DNA of 64,000 nucleotides from Pontibacter ummariensis (GTDB lineage Bacteria; Bacteroidota; Bacteroidia; Cytophagales; Hymenobacteraceae). The translations under genes and the position numbers were made by a program. The DNA is taken from NCBI RefSeq assembly GCF_900188175.1, contig NZ_FZOQ01000029.1, positions 1 to 64,000 on the forward strand. The letters run 5' to 3'. Each line of letters starts with the position of its first letter. The stretch's first letter is position 1. The notes beneath the pieces are model-generated. The model saw only the letters and a list, made by a program, of their open reading frames with translations. It searched no databases and was not told where the DNA came from. Shown here piece after piece: positions 51,924 to 60,132 of this stretch.

Positions 51924-52970
51924 TTACTGCATGGCACTAACCGCTTGCTCCTTCTTCTCATAAATCACCTGCTTTTCCAGTAGCACTTTGTTGCCTTTCC
52001 CTCTGATCTGCATGGTAATGGCTGTGTTATCTTTTCCCCAACTGATATCCAGCACACCAAAGTTTAGCGTTCCTACCTGCTCTCCAATGCGGTAAGGATT
52101 ACCTTTGCTGCTGGCTTTCCGATGATGCGTCATGCCACTGGAGGTGATTTCGTAGAGAGGGTATTTGTAGCCTTCTAAGCTAATTTTACCTAGCTCGCCT
52201 ACGTGCCTGTCACCTGACAGGATGATGGGGATGGCAGGCTTTGTTTTCTCTAACAATGCGAGCAAACGCTTGCGGGTATTGGGGTAGGCTGACAGGTTGG
52301 TATAGGCATGGCCGGTTGGTAGCACCTGCATGCCACTTACAATGAGGTGTACGCTGGCGTCGCTGTTGGTTAGCTCTTGTTCCAGCCATTGCCATTGTGC
52401 TTCATGCAGTACTTTGCCCTTCCAGTTCGGCAAATAAAGCCCAAACATCTTGTTAAAGCTATCGCGGTGATAGCGTTCGTCTAACAGCAGTACCTTTACT
52501 TTCTGCTCGCCTTCCCCTATCGTATAGCTGCGGTAAATGCCCTCCTGCTTTCGTACAGGGGCGTCTTTCGGTACTCCCATAAAGTCCAGGAAGAGTTGCT
52601 GGCTTTGCGCTTTCCAGGCAAACTCGCCGCCCGCATCATTGTAACCGAAATCGTGGTCATCCCAGGTACCGGTAACAGGTGTATGTTTCAGCAGTTCCTG
52701 ATAGCCGGGCTGTTGTAGCTGTCTGTTGTACTTGCTTGCCAGGGTGTCCATGCTGTGGGTGTCGGCGTAGATATTATCCCCTAACCAAACCCACAGGTCT
52801 GGCTGTGTAGCATTAATGCTGGGCCAGAGTGGCTGTGGCTCATCCTGGCTGTTGCAGGACCCAAAGGCAATGCGCGTAGTGCCTTGCGACTGTGCAGGGC
52901 TGGAAATAAAAGCGGCGGTAAGTAAGAGCACAAGGGCTAACACAGGAGCCAGGGGCGATTTCTTTAGCAT
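51924..52970 (-). CDS. PhoD-type alkaline phosphatase family protein
   Basis: I start at the ATG at 52968-52970 (348 residues). This gives a normal signal peptide (MLKKSPLAPVLALVLLLTAAFISSPAQSQ), while the longer frame runs back into the terminator of the next gene. Motifs of the PhoD/metallophosphatase family are IAFGSCNSQDEP, VWLGDNIYADTHSM, GTWDDHDFGYNDAGG, LLDERYHRD and ILSGDRHVGELGKI. It should be a secreted phosphomonoesterase or phosphodiesterase with a binuclear metal site, acting on phosphate esters or teichoic-type polymers. It is monocistronic. Confidence 0.92.
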   Translation of the reverse strand: MLKKSPLAPVLALVLLLTAAFISSPAQSQGTTRIAFGSCNSQDEPQPLWPSINATQPDLWVWLGDNIYADTHSMDTLASKYNRQLQQPGYQELLKHTPVTGTWDDHDFGYNDAGGEFAWKAQSQQLFLDFMGVPKDAPVRKQEGIYRSYTIGEGEQKVKVLLLDERYHRDSFNKMFGLYLPNWKGKVLHEAQWQWLEQELTNSDASVHLIVSGMQVLPTGHAYTNLSAYPNTRKRLLALLEKTKPAIPIILSGDRHVGELGKISLEGYKYPLYEITSSGMTHHRKASSKGNPYRIGEQVGTLNFGVLDISWGKDNTAITMQIRGKGNKVLLEKQVIYEKKEQAVSAMQ

Positions 52971-53030
52971 AAGGTTTGCAAATGTGCCACAGTAACGACA
53001 ACGAGCAACTGCTTGTTCCATTGCCCTAAA

Positions 53031-53065
53031 AAAGAAAACCCCTGCACCAGAGAGTACAGGGGGCT
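53031..53065 (-). terminator. Terminator of the M61 peptidase gene
   Basis: On the minus strand CCCCTG (from 53062-53057) pairs with CAGGGG (53044-53039), and T4C and T6 follow. It starts about 35 bp past the stop codon at 53099. Confidence 0.75.
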
Positions 53066-53098
53066 CAATAAGAAGTATAAACAAACAACAAACTCTAC

Positions 53099-54898
53099 TT
53101 ACATGTTTTTCATCCAGCTGTTCCGCAAGGCTACTTGTTGCGGCGTTGCCTGCTGGTCCAGCTCAAACAGGTGCTTTAGTACTTCTTCTTTCTCCTGTAC
53201 CTTGCAAATGACCTCCTGCTTTTTCCCGTCGCGCTCTATCGTTAAGGTATAGCGATCGCCGGGCTGGAGGTTATGCAGCTGGCCCAGCACCTGGGTCGCG
53301 TTCTGCAAGGTAAGGGTGGTCCCGTTCAGGGCCAGGAGGGCATCCATGTCACGAAGGCCAGCTTCCTGCATTTCGGCTTCTACCTTGGCTATGCGAAGCC
53401 TGCCATCCGGCACCGATAAACCATAGCCCAGGCCTTTTATCTTGTTGCCAGTGCTCTTCGCAGCAGTGTACTGGATGCCTAGCTTACTGTAGTATTCTGC
53501 TACAGGTAGCGGTTCTGCGTTTTTGATGTAGCGGTTGAAGAAATCCCCTATCTCGGGATAGGTCTTAGCTGTGAATATTTCGAAGAAATCCTTCTCAGGG
53601 AAGGCCTTGCTAGGGCCATACTCTTTCGATAGTTCGTTAACCACCTCACGCAATCCGCGCTTGCCACCAGACAATTCCAGCAGGCGGATGTCGAGGAGAG
53701 CGGCAGTTAAAGCGCCACGGTTGTAGATGTTGCCGTATTGCTTTTGCCCTTCAGGGGTGTAAGAAGTGAGGGCGAGTTTTAGCAGGCTATAGTTCTTGTC
53801 CATCTGGTCGTCATAGGCCAGCTTGCGGCTCAAGTCCTTCAGGTAAGCGGGCAAGTCCATCAGGCCTCCGCGCAGCTGCATCATGTCCGAAGCCCACTCG
53901 GTGGTGCCCTCGTACAGCCACAGGTGTTGCGAAGGCGTCGGCTTCACGAAGTTGAACTGCTCGATGACCTCACTGTGGATGTTGAGCGGCGTGATCACAT
54001 GGAAAAACTCATGGGCGGCGATATCTGTCACATGCTGCGCATAGGCAGGTGTCAGGTCCTGTTCCTTCATCACGTACTCGGAGCTGTAAGAGTGCTCCCA
54101 GGCACCCCACGACTCGTCCTCGAAGTGGTACAGGAACGTGTAACGGTCCACCGGAAAGTCTACCACAAACTTGTTTGCCGCCTCCAACATGGAGGTCATG
54201 TTCTGCAGCAGGTCTTCGGACTGAATTTTGCCTGTTTTAGAGTAGGTGTAAATGTCGATGGTGGTTCCGTTATAATCTGTTGCAGCCTTCGTCAGGGTGC
54301 CAGCCAGAATGGGGGAGTCAACGGCATGATCGTAGTTGTTGGCCGTGTAGTATCCTTTTGCGTCTTTGCTAAGCGCGGTGCCTACCAACCATTCCTGTGG
54401 ATAGGCCAGCTGAATGCGGAAGGGCTGTGCCTGTAAGCCTTGGATATAGCCGAACACGCCCTGTCCGTTAATGAGTGCATGGTCCGGCTCCAGGGAAGTA
54501 CCGCACATCGCATACACCCGATTCTCCTCTACCGGTGTATCCCACGTTTCGGCTATCTGGTAAGTGATTTTGCGCACCTTTTTAGGTTGGCTCAGCTGCC
54601 ATTGGTTCGTGCTGATCTGCTTTACTTCCAGCTCACGGCCTTTTTTGTCATAGGCCTTGAAGTCATGCACAAAGCGACCAATGTCCATGGTCTGGTAAGT
54701 GCCTGGTGCTGTGGCGGCAAACTGAAAAACGTTGTTTTCATTTTTCAGGCCCTTCACCTCCAGGCGCACCTTGAAGCGGTCATCGGCGCGGTCGTTCAGG
54801 TTTACATAATAGGTAAGTTCTGGCGCCTTTGCTGCTTCGGCATGAGGGGAGAGTGCAAGCAGCGCGAAAAGTCCCAGCGCAGTAGTTAATTTCTTCAT
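53099..54898 (-). CDS. M61 family peptidase with PDZ domain
   Basis: This 599-residue secreted enzyme has a signal peptide (1-22, HAEA), an N-terminal beta domain and a catalytic domain. HEFFH (His295, Glu296, His299) and the downstream LYEGTTEWASD supply the zinc ligands. A C-terminal PDZ domain (about 490-575) begins GLGYGLSVPDGRLRIAKVEAEMQEAGLRDMDALLALNG. The family includes glycyl aminopeptidases that remove N-terminal Gly. It is monocistronic. A 7-4-7 inverted repeat lies 24 bp upstream of its start (54922-54939). Confidence 0.93.
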   Translation of the reverse strand: MKKLTTALGLFALLALSPHAEAAKAPELTYYVNLNDRADDRFKVRLEVKGLKNENNVFQFAATAPGTYQTMDIGRFVHDFKAYDKKGRELEVKQISTNQWQLSQPKKVRKITYQIAETWDTPVEENRVYAMCGTSLEPDHALINGQGVFGYIQGLQAQPFRIQLAYPQEWLVGTALSKDAKGYYTANNYDHAVDSPILAGTLTKAATDYNGTTIDIYTYSKTGKIQSEDLLQNMTSMLEAANKFVVDFPVDRYTFLYHFEDESWGAWEHSYSSEYVMKEQDLTPAYAQHVTDIAAHEFFHVITPLNIHSEVIEQFNFVKPTPSQHLWLYEGTTEWASDMMQLRGGLMDLPAYLKDLSRKLAYDDQMDKNYSLLKLALTSYTPEGQKQYGNIYNRGALTAALLDIRLLELSGGKRGLREVVNELSKEYGPSKAFPEKDFFEIFTAKTYPEIGDFFNRYIKNAEPLPVAEYYSKLGIQYTAAKSTGNKIKGLGYGLSVPDGRLRIAKVEAEMQEAGLRDMDALLALNGTTLTLQNATQVLGQLHNLQPGDRYTLTIERDGKKQEVICKVQEKEEVLKHLFELDQQATPQQVALRNSWMKNM

Positions 54899-55200
54899 AG
54901 ATTGGAAATGGCCTTATAGGTAGTGTTTTGTGAAACACTTTATAAGCGAAATGTATTAAACCCTTTCTTTATCACCTAATGAAATAGATAAACGGCTTCT
55001 TTATCTCGACGAGCGTGTCGTTGCTCCAGCTCATAAAGAGTAGTTCTGAATTGCTACAGCGGAGCAAGCATCTTGTGCTGAATTCAAAGAGCTGGTTTAG
55101 GTGGTTAGGAAGCTTTGGTTTTTAAGGGCAGGACAAACGTTGACGGCTCAGGTCCGTTAATACAGGTAACGAAACGAATTTAAACCTAAAACCAATAACT
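54899..55200. other. Gene-free region with an inverted repeat, between the M61 gene and the disordered-protein gene
   Basis: AGTGTTT (54922-54928) and AAACACT (54933-54939) form a perfect 7-4-7 inverted repeat near the M61 gene start and may be an operator. Nothing else is recognised in the remaining 260 bp, which must also carry the promoter of the rightward gene at 55201. Confidence 0.4.
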
Positions 55201-56145
55201 ATGGAAAGAGACAGCAGATATTACGACCGCGACTACCGGAACAGAGACTACAGCGACGAATTTAATGAGCAGCTGTACAACAACGATAACCGCTATAACA
55301 ATTACAATAGTACGAACGACTACAGTAGAAGCAACAGCTATAACAACAGTAGCCGCGGCGGCGATTTGGATACCTACCGAAGCCGCTACAGCAGCGGTGG
55401 CAATTACTATGGCATGCGCGATGAGAACGCAGCGTACAGGAACGTGCGGAGCACTGGTAGAACAGACTTTGGCAGTAGCGGGCCAGCCGTAGGTGGCGCT
55501 GGTGGCAGAGGTGGCTACAGCGGAAGTAACAGAAACGAGAACGAAGACCATTATCGCTATGGCGATCCGAACCCTTACATGGGCTACGACCGCAATGGCG
55601 GCTATGAGCGCACGAGAGGCACAGGCTGGCGCAGTTCAGACGACAGTGCAAGCAGTGACAGAGACGGCTTTACCCGGGAGGACAGTAACTACGAAAATGG
55701 CAGACGGGGTAGGCGCTTTGAGTCCTTGGGCCGAAGCAGAAGCTCGTATGACTCAGATCAGGGGAAGAGAACGTGGCATCCCAATGACCGCAGAAGTTAC
55801 AACATCGGTACCGAAGATCAGTACTTTGACCGCTCTGCCTGGGACCACACCCGTTGGGACAATAACTTTGACCCAAGTGACTCCAACCGATATTCGGGCC
55901 GCTATCAAAGCGATGATGATACAGACAGGGAAGACTACCGCTACAGTGGGCGTATACAGGACGTGGACCGGGAGGATAACTATGCTACTGGGCTCTACAG
56001 CAACAACCGCTCTTACTTAAGCGATCAGGAAAACAGTGACGGAGACCGTTACAGCCGCCGCGAAAGACGCGATGACAGGTCTGGACCGGACTACTCGTAC
56101 AGGTCCCCAATCAGGAGTTATGGTCGTGGTGAGTACCGCGGATAA
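55201..56145 (+). CDS. Intrinsically disordered Arg/Asp/Tyr/Ser/Asn/Gly-rich protein
   Basis: This 314-residue protein is almost free of hydrophobic residues and has no signal peptide or domain. It begins MERDSRYYDRDYRNRDYSDEF and ends SPIRSYGRGEYRG. Short motifs recur: RDY/EDY, DRD, RSY, YSGR (RYSGRYQSDDD, YRYSGRIQ) and SS-rich runs. Tyr and Arg are spread evenly, as in proteins that undergo phase separation. It reads through with no stop despite its low complexity, has a strong terminator, and uses normal codons, so it is a real gene. Hydrophilins and surface desiccation proteins have such composition. No function is assigned. Confidence 0.82.
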   Translation: MERDSRYYDRDYRNRDYSDEFNEQLYNNDNRYNNYNSTNDYSRSNSYNNSSRGGDLDTYRSRYSSGGNYYGMRDENAAYRNVRSTGRTDFGSSGPAVGGAGGRGGYSGSNRNENEDHYRYGDPNPYMGYDRNGGYERTRGTGWRSSDDSASSDRDGFTREDSNYENGRRGRRFESLGRSRSSYDSDQGKRTWHPNDRRSYNIGTEDQYFDRSAWDHTRWDNNFDPSDSNRYSGRYQSDDDTDREDYRYSGRIQDVDREDNYATGLYSNNRSYLSDQENSDGDRYSRRERRDDRSGPDYSYRSPIRSYGRGEYRG

Positions 56146-56164
56146 ATAACGACCGAAATAATTG

Positions 56165-56200
56165 AAAAAAAGCCTGCCGTCAGAACGGCAGGCTTTTTTT
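56165..56200 (+). terminator. Terminator of the disordered-protein gene
   Basis: AAAAAAAGCCTGCCGT pairs perfectly with ACGGCAGGCTTTTTTT around CAGA, 20 bp after the stop codon. Confidence 0.92.
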
Positions 56201-56286
56201 GTGCTGTACCCTAACCCATAGGCCTTCGTAAAGCAAAGGGCAGGGGCAAAGCAACCTGCTTCTGCACAAGCACGAAAACAACAACC

Positions 56287-56772
56287 ATGAAACAGTTAAG
56301 CTATATACTTACCGCCTTTCTGTTAACAGTATTATTAGGCAGTTCCTGTACCGTGAAAAACCAGAACCTGGCATCGGAGGTCTACACCATAAGAGATGCC
56401 TATTGGATGCTTATGTCCCTGGAGGGCTTGGAGGTGCCCACCAACTTAGGTACACGTACGGCTTATATCCGGTTTCAGGAAAACGAGAACGATGTGCACG
56501 GTTTTACAGGCTGCAACAAGTTCTCGGGTAGTTATACCGAGAATCCGGAGGCACAGACCCTGGAGCTGGCGGACCTGAGCGCTACAGAAGTGGCTTGTCC
56601 TGATATGGAGATGGAAAACAAGCTGATGCGCGTGTTGGAAAGGGTGGATGCTTACCGGCTTTCCGACAACATCCTGACCCTGTACGATAATGATAAGGCT
56701 GTTGCGACTTTTATTACCGGCACCCGGCGTAGCCTTGACCTGGAAGTGCAGGACGAACTGATTGCGGACTAG
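56287..56772 (+). CDS. META-domain lipoprotein
   Basis: This 161-residue lipoprotein has a signal ending LGSSC (Cys21). The META/HslJ-like domain (about 38-145) shows YWMLMSLEGLEVP, the conserved FTGCNKFSGSYTE and LSATEVACPDMEMENKLMRVLERVDAYRLSDNILTLYD. These domains are found in heat-shock- or motility-linked lipoproteins whose biochemical role is unclear. It follows the disordered-protein gene by 141 bp but behind a strong terminator, so it is probably transcribed separately. Confidence 0.9.
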   Translation: MKQLSYILTAFLLTVLLGSSCTVKNQNLASEVYTIRDAYWMLMSLEGLEVPTNLGTRTAYIRFQENENDVHGFTGCNKFSGSYTENPEAQTLELADLSATEVACPDMEMENKLMRVLERVDAYRLSDNILTLYDNDKAVATFITGTRRSLDLEVQDELIAD

Positions 56773-56834
56773 CTTTATGCATTTAGCGTCAGTTGCCCGT
56801 GCCTTCTGTGTAAGCCCAACTGTAACAGCACTGT

Positions 56835-56873
56835 GAAAAGAAAAGCCATGGGCGTAAAGAGCAGCCCATGGCT
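56835..56873 (-). terminator. Terminator of the HTH regulator gene
   Basis: AGCCATGGGC (56844-56853) pairs perfectly with GCCCATGGCT (56864-56873). On the minus strand it is followed by TTTTCTTTTC. It starts 30 bp past the stop codon at 56903. Confidence 0.75.
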
Positions 56874-56902
56874 GTAACGGGAAACAGCATTTGCGCTGTC
56901 TC

Positions 56903-57325
56903 CTATTGGGCTGTTTTCAGCAACAGGTCGTTAAACTTTTCCAACAGGGTAATGTATTTGCGCTGTAGCGTAACCAGCTCCTGCTCGTATTCCTTCGTGT
57001 TGTTAGGCCTGTAGGCTGTCTCCTGTGGCTCTCCGTCGAAGGGGAGCAGCAAGTTACTGCTAGAGCTAGAAGGTGCCTTGGGCAACTCTTTCTTTACAGT
57101 TTTACTCAGATGCGGGAATTCCTGTGAAAAGTCGTGGTGGATAACTTCTCCCAGCTTTAGAATAAAGCTGTAGGGAATGCTGGACTCCTTAAACTTATTG
57201 TAAAGTGTTTTACGGCTGATGCCCAATTTCTCTGCCACTATACCCACTGCAACACCACTCGCCTTAATGGCATCCCGAATGATTTCTCCTCGGTGTGTAC
57301 TTGATTTAATGTCCGTCTTTTTCAC
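56903..57325 (-). CDS. Small helix-turn-helix regulator with C-terminal coiled coil
   Basis: This 140-residue protein has an N-terminal HTH (about 12-55): GEIIRDAIKASGVAVGIVAEKLGISRKTLYNKFKESSIPYSFILKLGEVI. The helix pair AEKLGISRKTLYNKF is like those of XRE and Fis proteins. A Ser/Pro linker leads to a C-terminal helix with heptad Leu (YEQELVTLQRKYITLLEKFNDLLLKTA), likely for dimerisation. The target is unknown. TATTTTTG (minus strand, 57358-57365) 33 bp upstream is an exact -7 element. Confidence 0.85.
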   Translation of the reverse strand: MKKTDIKSSTHRGEIIRDAIKASGVAVGIVAEKLGISRKTLYNKFKESSIPYSFILKLGEVIHHDFSQEFPHLSKTVKKELPKAPSSSSSNLLLPFDGEPQETAYRPNNTKEYEQELVTLQRKYITLLEKFNDLLLKTAQ

Positions 57326-57357
57326 GTTACCTGCTTTTAAGGGTGATAGGATGTTTA

Positions 57358-57365
57358 CAAAAATA
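57358..57365 (-). promoter_or_regulatory. -7 element for the HTH regulator gene
   Basis: The minus strand reads TATTTTTG, fitting TAnnTTTG, 33 bp before the start codon. No -33 TTG is seen at the usual distance. Confidence 0.4.
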
Positions 57366-57592
57366 GGTAATTAACATACTCGGAATACGGGTGTGGACAA
57401 ATATTACACGTTTGTAATACTTGTGCATAAGTCTTTTAATTAAAACTTATTAGTTAACAGGTGTTTATGTGAGCGTAGGCACAGGGAGGCAGGAGAAAGC
57501 TTGTTGCATATACACACTTTATCCACATTCTTCATAGGAAAAACAGGGGTGTACTGTAACCGCTGCAGGATAGGCAGGAGCGGCCCTGACAT
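57366..57592. other. Gene-free region
   Basis: No supported gene or RNA. The sequence is AT-rich on the left and lies between the HTH gene promoter and the long hairpin at 57593. Confidence 0.4.
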
Positions 57593-57633
57593 GTCAAAGG
57601 TCTTCGGAACGACAGGTTCCGAAGACCTTTGAC
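57593..57633. repeat. Perfect 18-bp inverted repeat without T tract
   Basis: GTCAAAGGTCTTCGGAAC (57593-57610) pairs perfectly with its complement at 57616-57633 across GACAG. It lies immediately past the stop of a tiny leftward ORF. No T run follows on either strand, which is unlike the other terminators in this window. It may be a terminator of a non-standard type or a mobile palindrome. Confidence 0.6.
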
Positions 57634-57634
57634 G

Positions 57635-57736
57635 CTACGGCTTATGTTTTTTCTGATTCCGGCGATCCTCGTACCGGAAGTACACAGTCAGCATCGACAG
57701 AAAAGTCAGTACGGCAAAAAGAGTTAAGTAATTCAT
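57635..57736 (-). CDS. Small single-span membrane protein (33 residues)
   Basis: The frame from the ATG at 57734-57736 reads a hydrophobic helix (NYLTLFAVLTFLSMLTVYF) followed by a very charged tail (RYEDRRNQKKHKP). This is the shape of a small inner-membrane protein with the tail in the cytosol. A start 8 codons earlier is possible, while longer forms overlap another frame and are less credible. I recognise no family. It is supported only by composition and by its ending exactly at the hairpin. Confidence 0.45.
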   Translation of the reverse strand: MNYLTLFAVLTFLSMLTVYFRYEDRRNQKKHKP

Positions 57737-57864
57737 CGGGTTGGGATTTAGGAGTTGCATCGTTCCACAGCAGCAGGAGTAGGTACACAGAAGCGTGTAT
57801 ATAGCAGAGCAGGTAGCATGAGAATGTGCTACTAAATGATACGGCTTCACAAGAAGGGAAACTG

Positions 57865-58203
57865 CTAAGGGCCTTTGGGAACGATGCAGGAGAAGTTGCG
57901 GGAGCGCAGCGCCGGGGGTGTAAAAACTGTCTCCGCTAGCATAAGGGCCATGGCGGAGTAAGCGGCGGGGCTGGCAGGGTAAAAGGCGATAGAGCTGCAT
58001 TCCGGTCCAGGTACTGTCCCTGATCTGTTACCCTCCTGCACGAAGGGCATCAGGCTAGGGCATTGCCTTTTTGTTAGCTGTTTGCTCTGCTCACTAGGAG
58101 GAAGGGGAAAAGCCTTTGTCTCTTCCTGCATGAACAGCAGGAGCCACACGATGGGGAACATCGCAAGATGCAGCCGGAATGGGAGGTGTACGTGTGTCGG
58201 CAT
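57865..58203 (-). CDS. Possible small secreted or membrane protein, unknown
   Basis: This 112-residue frame starts MPTHVHLPFRLHLAMFPIVWLLLFMQEETKAFP, which could be a signal peptide. A mature part with three Cys follows (QCPSLMPF, PECSSIAF, NFSCIVP). Codon use is not obviously foreign, but there is no family match that I recognise and no ribosome site. It lies 128 bp upstream of the tiny membrane ORF on the same strand, so the two might share a transcript. Confidence 0.3.
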   Translation of the reverse strand: MPTHVHLPFRLHLAMFPIVWLLLFMQEETKAFPLPPSEQSKQLTKRQCPSLMPFVQEGNRSGTVPGPECSSIAFYPASPAAYSAMALMLAETVFTPPALRSRNFSCIVPKGP

Positions 58204-58449
58204 CAGGGCAAGGCTTAGACCAGCGCAGGTAATACGTAGAATGCTGGTGGGAGATCTAGCACCTGCCGCAAATTATTGACTGTGTTTATTTCTGTAAGGG
58301 GCTGTCCTGTTGCCAGACAGGCTTTGCGCTTTTTTCCAGAAGGTTATAGAGCTATTTTTCAATATAGTGCTATATTTATACTCGAACCAGGGCTACGGGC
58401 TCCAAAATCTTTTGAACATACACAAGCCTGTCTCTCGTACTAAACTTAC
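58204..58449. promoter_or_regulatory. Upstream region of the gluconate kinase gene with a palindrome
   Basis: AATATAG (58361-58367) and CTATATT (58370-58376) form a perfect 7-2-7 inverted repeat 73 bp before the kinase start. It could be an operator for a gluconate-responsive regulator. No regulator gene is adjacent, and nothing else is recognised in this 246-bp stretch. Confidence 0.4.
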
Positions 58450-59973
58450 ATGAAACAGCAAGCTATTATTGGTGTAGACATTGGGACAACCAGTACAAAA
58501 GCAGTAGCCTTTGGTGTGGCTGGAAAGCCGCTGTTTCAGTACGCCGTCGAGTACCCTATACTAAGTACCGACCCGGAGATGGCGGAACAGGACCCGGACC
58601 AGGTGTTTGAAGCAGTCTTAAAGGCTTTAAAAACGGTTAGTACCCTGGTAGTGGAAGGTGAGTACAGCCTAAAGGGGGTAAGCTTTAGCAGTGCGATGCA
58701 CAGCCTTATCGCGATGGATGGGGAGGGTAGCAGGCTGACCAACTGCATTATCTGGGCTGACACCCGGAGCAAGGCACAGGCCAATGCCCTGCGAGGGACC
58801 CCCAAAGGCCTGGATATTTACCTGCAAACGGGCACTCCCATTCATCCCATGTCCCCTTTGGTTAAACTGGCCTGGCTCCGGGAGAAGCATCCGGCTACGT
58901 TCGAGAAAACAGCGAAATTCATCGGAATCAAAGAGTACGTTTTCTTTAAGCTCTTCGGAGAGTATAAAGTGGACTACTCGATTGCCTCTGCCACCGGCCT
59001 TTTCAATATCTTTACCCTAGACTGGTACCCGGAAGCACTGGAGGTGGCCGGCGTAACGGCAGACGTACTACCGGAGCCTGTGCCTCCTACCTATAGTTTC
59101 CGCTCTCTGAAGCCGGCGTATGCCCTGAAACTGAGCATACCTGCCTCAGTGCCTTTTGTAATAGGAGCAAGTGACGGATGCCTGGCGAACTTAGGCTCGA
59201 ATGCTGTGCAGGCAGGGCATGGTGTCGTCACGATTGGTACGAGTGGCGCCATCCGGGTAACGTCCGATAAGCCTGCTACAGACCAACTGGAGCGCATCTT
59301 CAGCTACATCCTTACCCCAGAGCACTACGTGTTAGGGGGGGCGGTAAACAACGGTGGAGTAATTCTGCGCTGGTTCCGGGACAACTTCTATGCCCTTGAG
59401 GCGGCAGAAGCGAGGCGAAACGAAATCGACCCCTACGACCTGATGGCAGAGAAGGCAGCTGCTATCCCGCCCGGGTCGGATGGGCTCTTGTGCCTGCCCT
59501 ACCTGCTAGGAGAACGTTCGCCTATCTGGGATGCCTCAGCCCGCGGATGCTTCATTGGGGCGCATTATAACCACACCCGTGAGCACTTCCTCCGGGCTAT
59601 GATGGAGGGCGTAATCTTTGGGGTATACAGCGTCGGCAAGGCCCTTGAGCAAACGGTAGGTCCTATTGATGCTATTTATGCCAACGGAGGTTTTTCGAAG
59701 TCTGCCATGTGGGTACAAATGCTGGCGGATGTTTTTAACAAAAAAGTAATGCTGACCGAGACACCGGAGGGCTCTGCGTTTGGGGCTGCCGTGCTGGGTA
59801 TGTACGCACTGGGGATGATTGAAAACCTGGAGGAAGCGGAGCAGATGATCACAGTTACCCAGACGTTTGTACCTGACCAAGCGGTGCACCAGCAGTACAT
59901 GCATAATTATACTTTGTTTGAGGAGCTTTACCCCAAACTAAAGGACACTTTCCAAAAATTTACTGAATGGTAG
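58450..59973 (+). CDS. gntK: Gluconokinase (FGGY family)
   Basis: This 507-residue sugar kinase has FGGY N-terminal motifs IIGVDIGTTSTKAVAF and SFSSAMHSLIAMD, the IIWADTRSKAQA segment, and C-terminal VTIGTSGAIRVTS, GAVNNGGVILRWFRDNFY, YLLGERSPIWD and YANGGFSKSAMWVQMLADVF. The adjacent downstream gene is a GntP gluconate permease, which favours gluconate over xylulose as substrate. It forms 6-phosphogluconate for the pentose phosphate or Entner-Doudoroff route. The permease starts 159 bp later on the same strand. Confidence 0.92.
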   Translation: MKQQAIIGVDIGTTSTKAVAFGVAGKPLFQYAVEYPILSTDPEMAEQDPDQVFEAVLKALKTVSTLVVEGEYSLKGVSFSSAMHSLIAMDGEGSRLTNCIIWADTRSKAQANALRGTPKGLDIYLQTGTPIHPMSPLVKLAWLREKHPATFEKTAKFIGIKEYVFFKLFGEYKVDYSIASATGLFNIFTLDWYPEALEVAGVTADVLPEPVPPTYSFRSLKPAYALKLSIPASVPFVIGASDGCLANLGSNAVQAGHGVVTIGTSGAIRVTSDKPATDQLERIFSYILTPEHYVLGGAVNNGGVILRWFRDNFYALEAAEARRNEIDPYDLMAEKAAAIPPGSDGLLCLPYLLGERSPIWDASARGCFIGAHYNHTREHFLRAMMEGVIFGVYSVGKALEQTVGPIDAIYANGGFSKSAMWVQMLADVFNKKVMLTETPEGSAFGAAVLGMYALGMIENLEEAEQMITVTQTFVPDQAVHQQYMHNYTLFEELYPKLKDTFQKFTEW

Positions 59974-60132
59974 GGGCGGCGGCATGATTGGCTTCGTGTT
60001 CATAACAAATTATGCTTATCTGAACAGTCAGCTGTTTGGGATAACTAACTCAGGCTAATTTTATCTATAGCAGGTGCCAGGGCTTTTGCCACTGTTGGCG
60101 CGGGCTTTAGAGGTACCATAAACCCTTTACCT

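Noticed and set aside
55262..56020. Long frames in the other phases of the disordered-protein gene
   Set aside because: Low-complexity Arg/Asp/Tyr/Ser codons give stop-free shadow frames in several phases; only the 55201 frame has its start after a leader and its stop just before the terminator.
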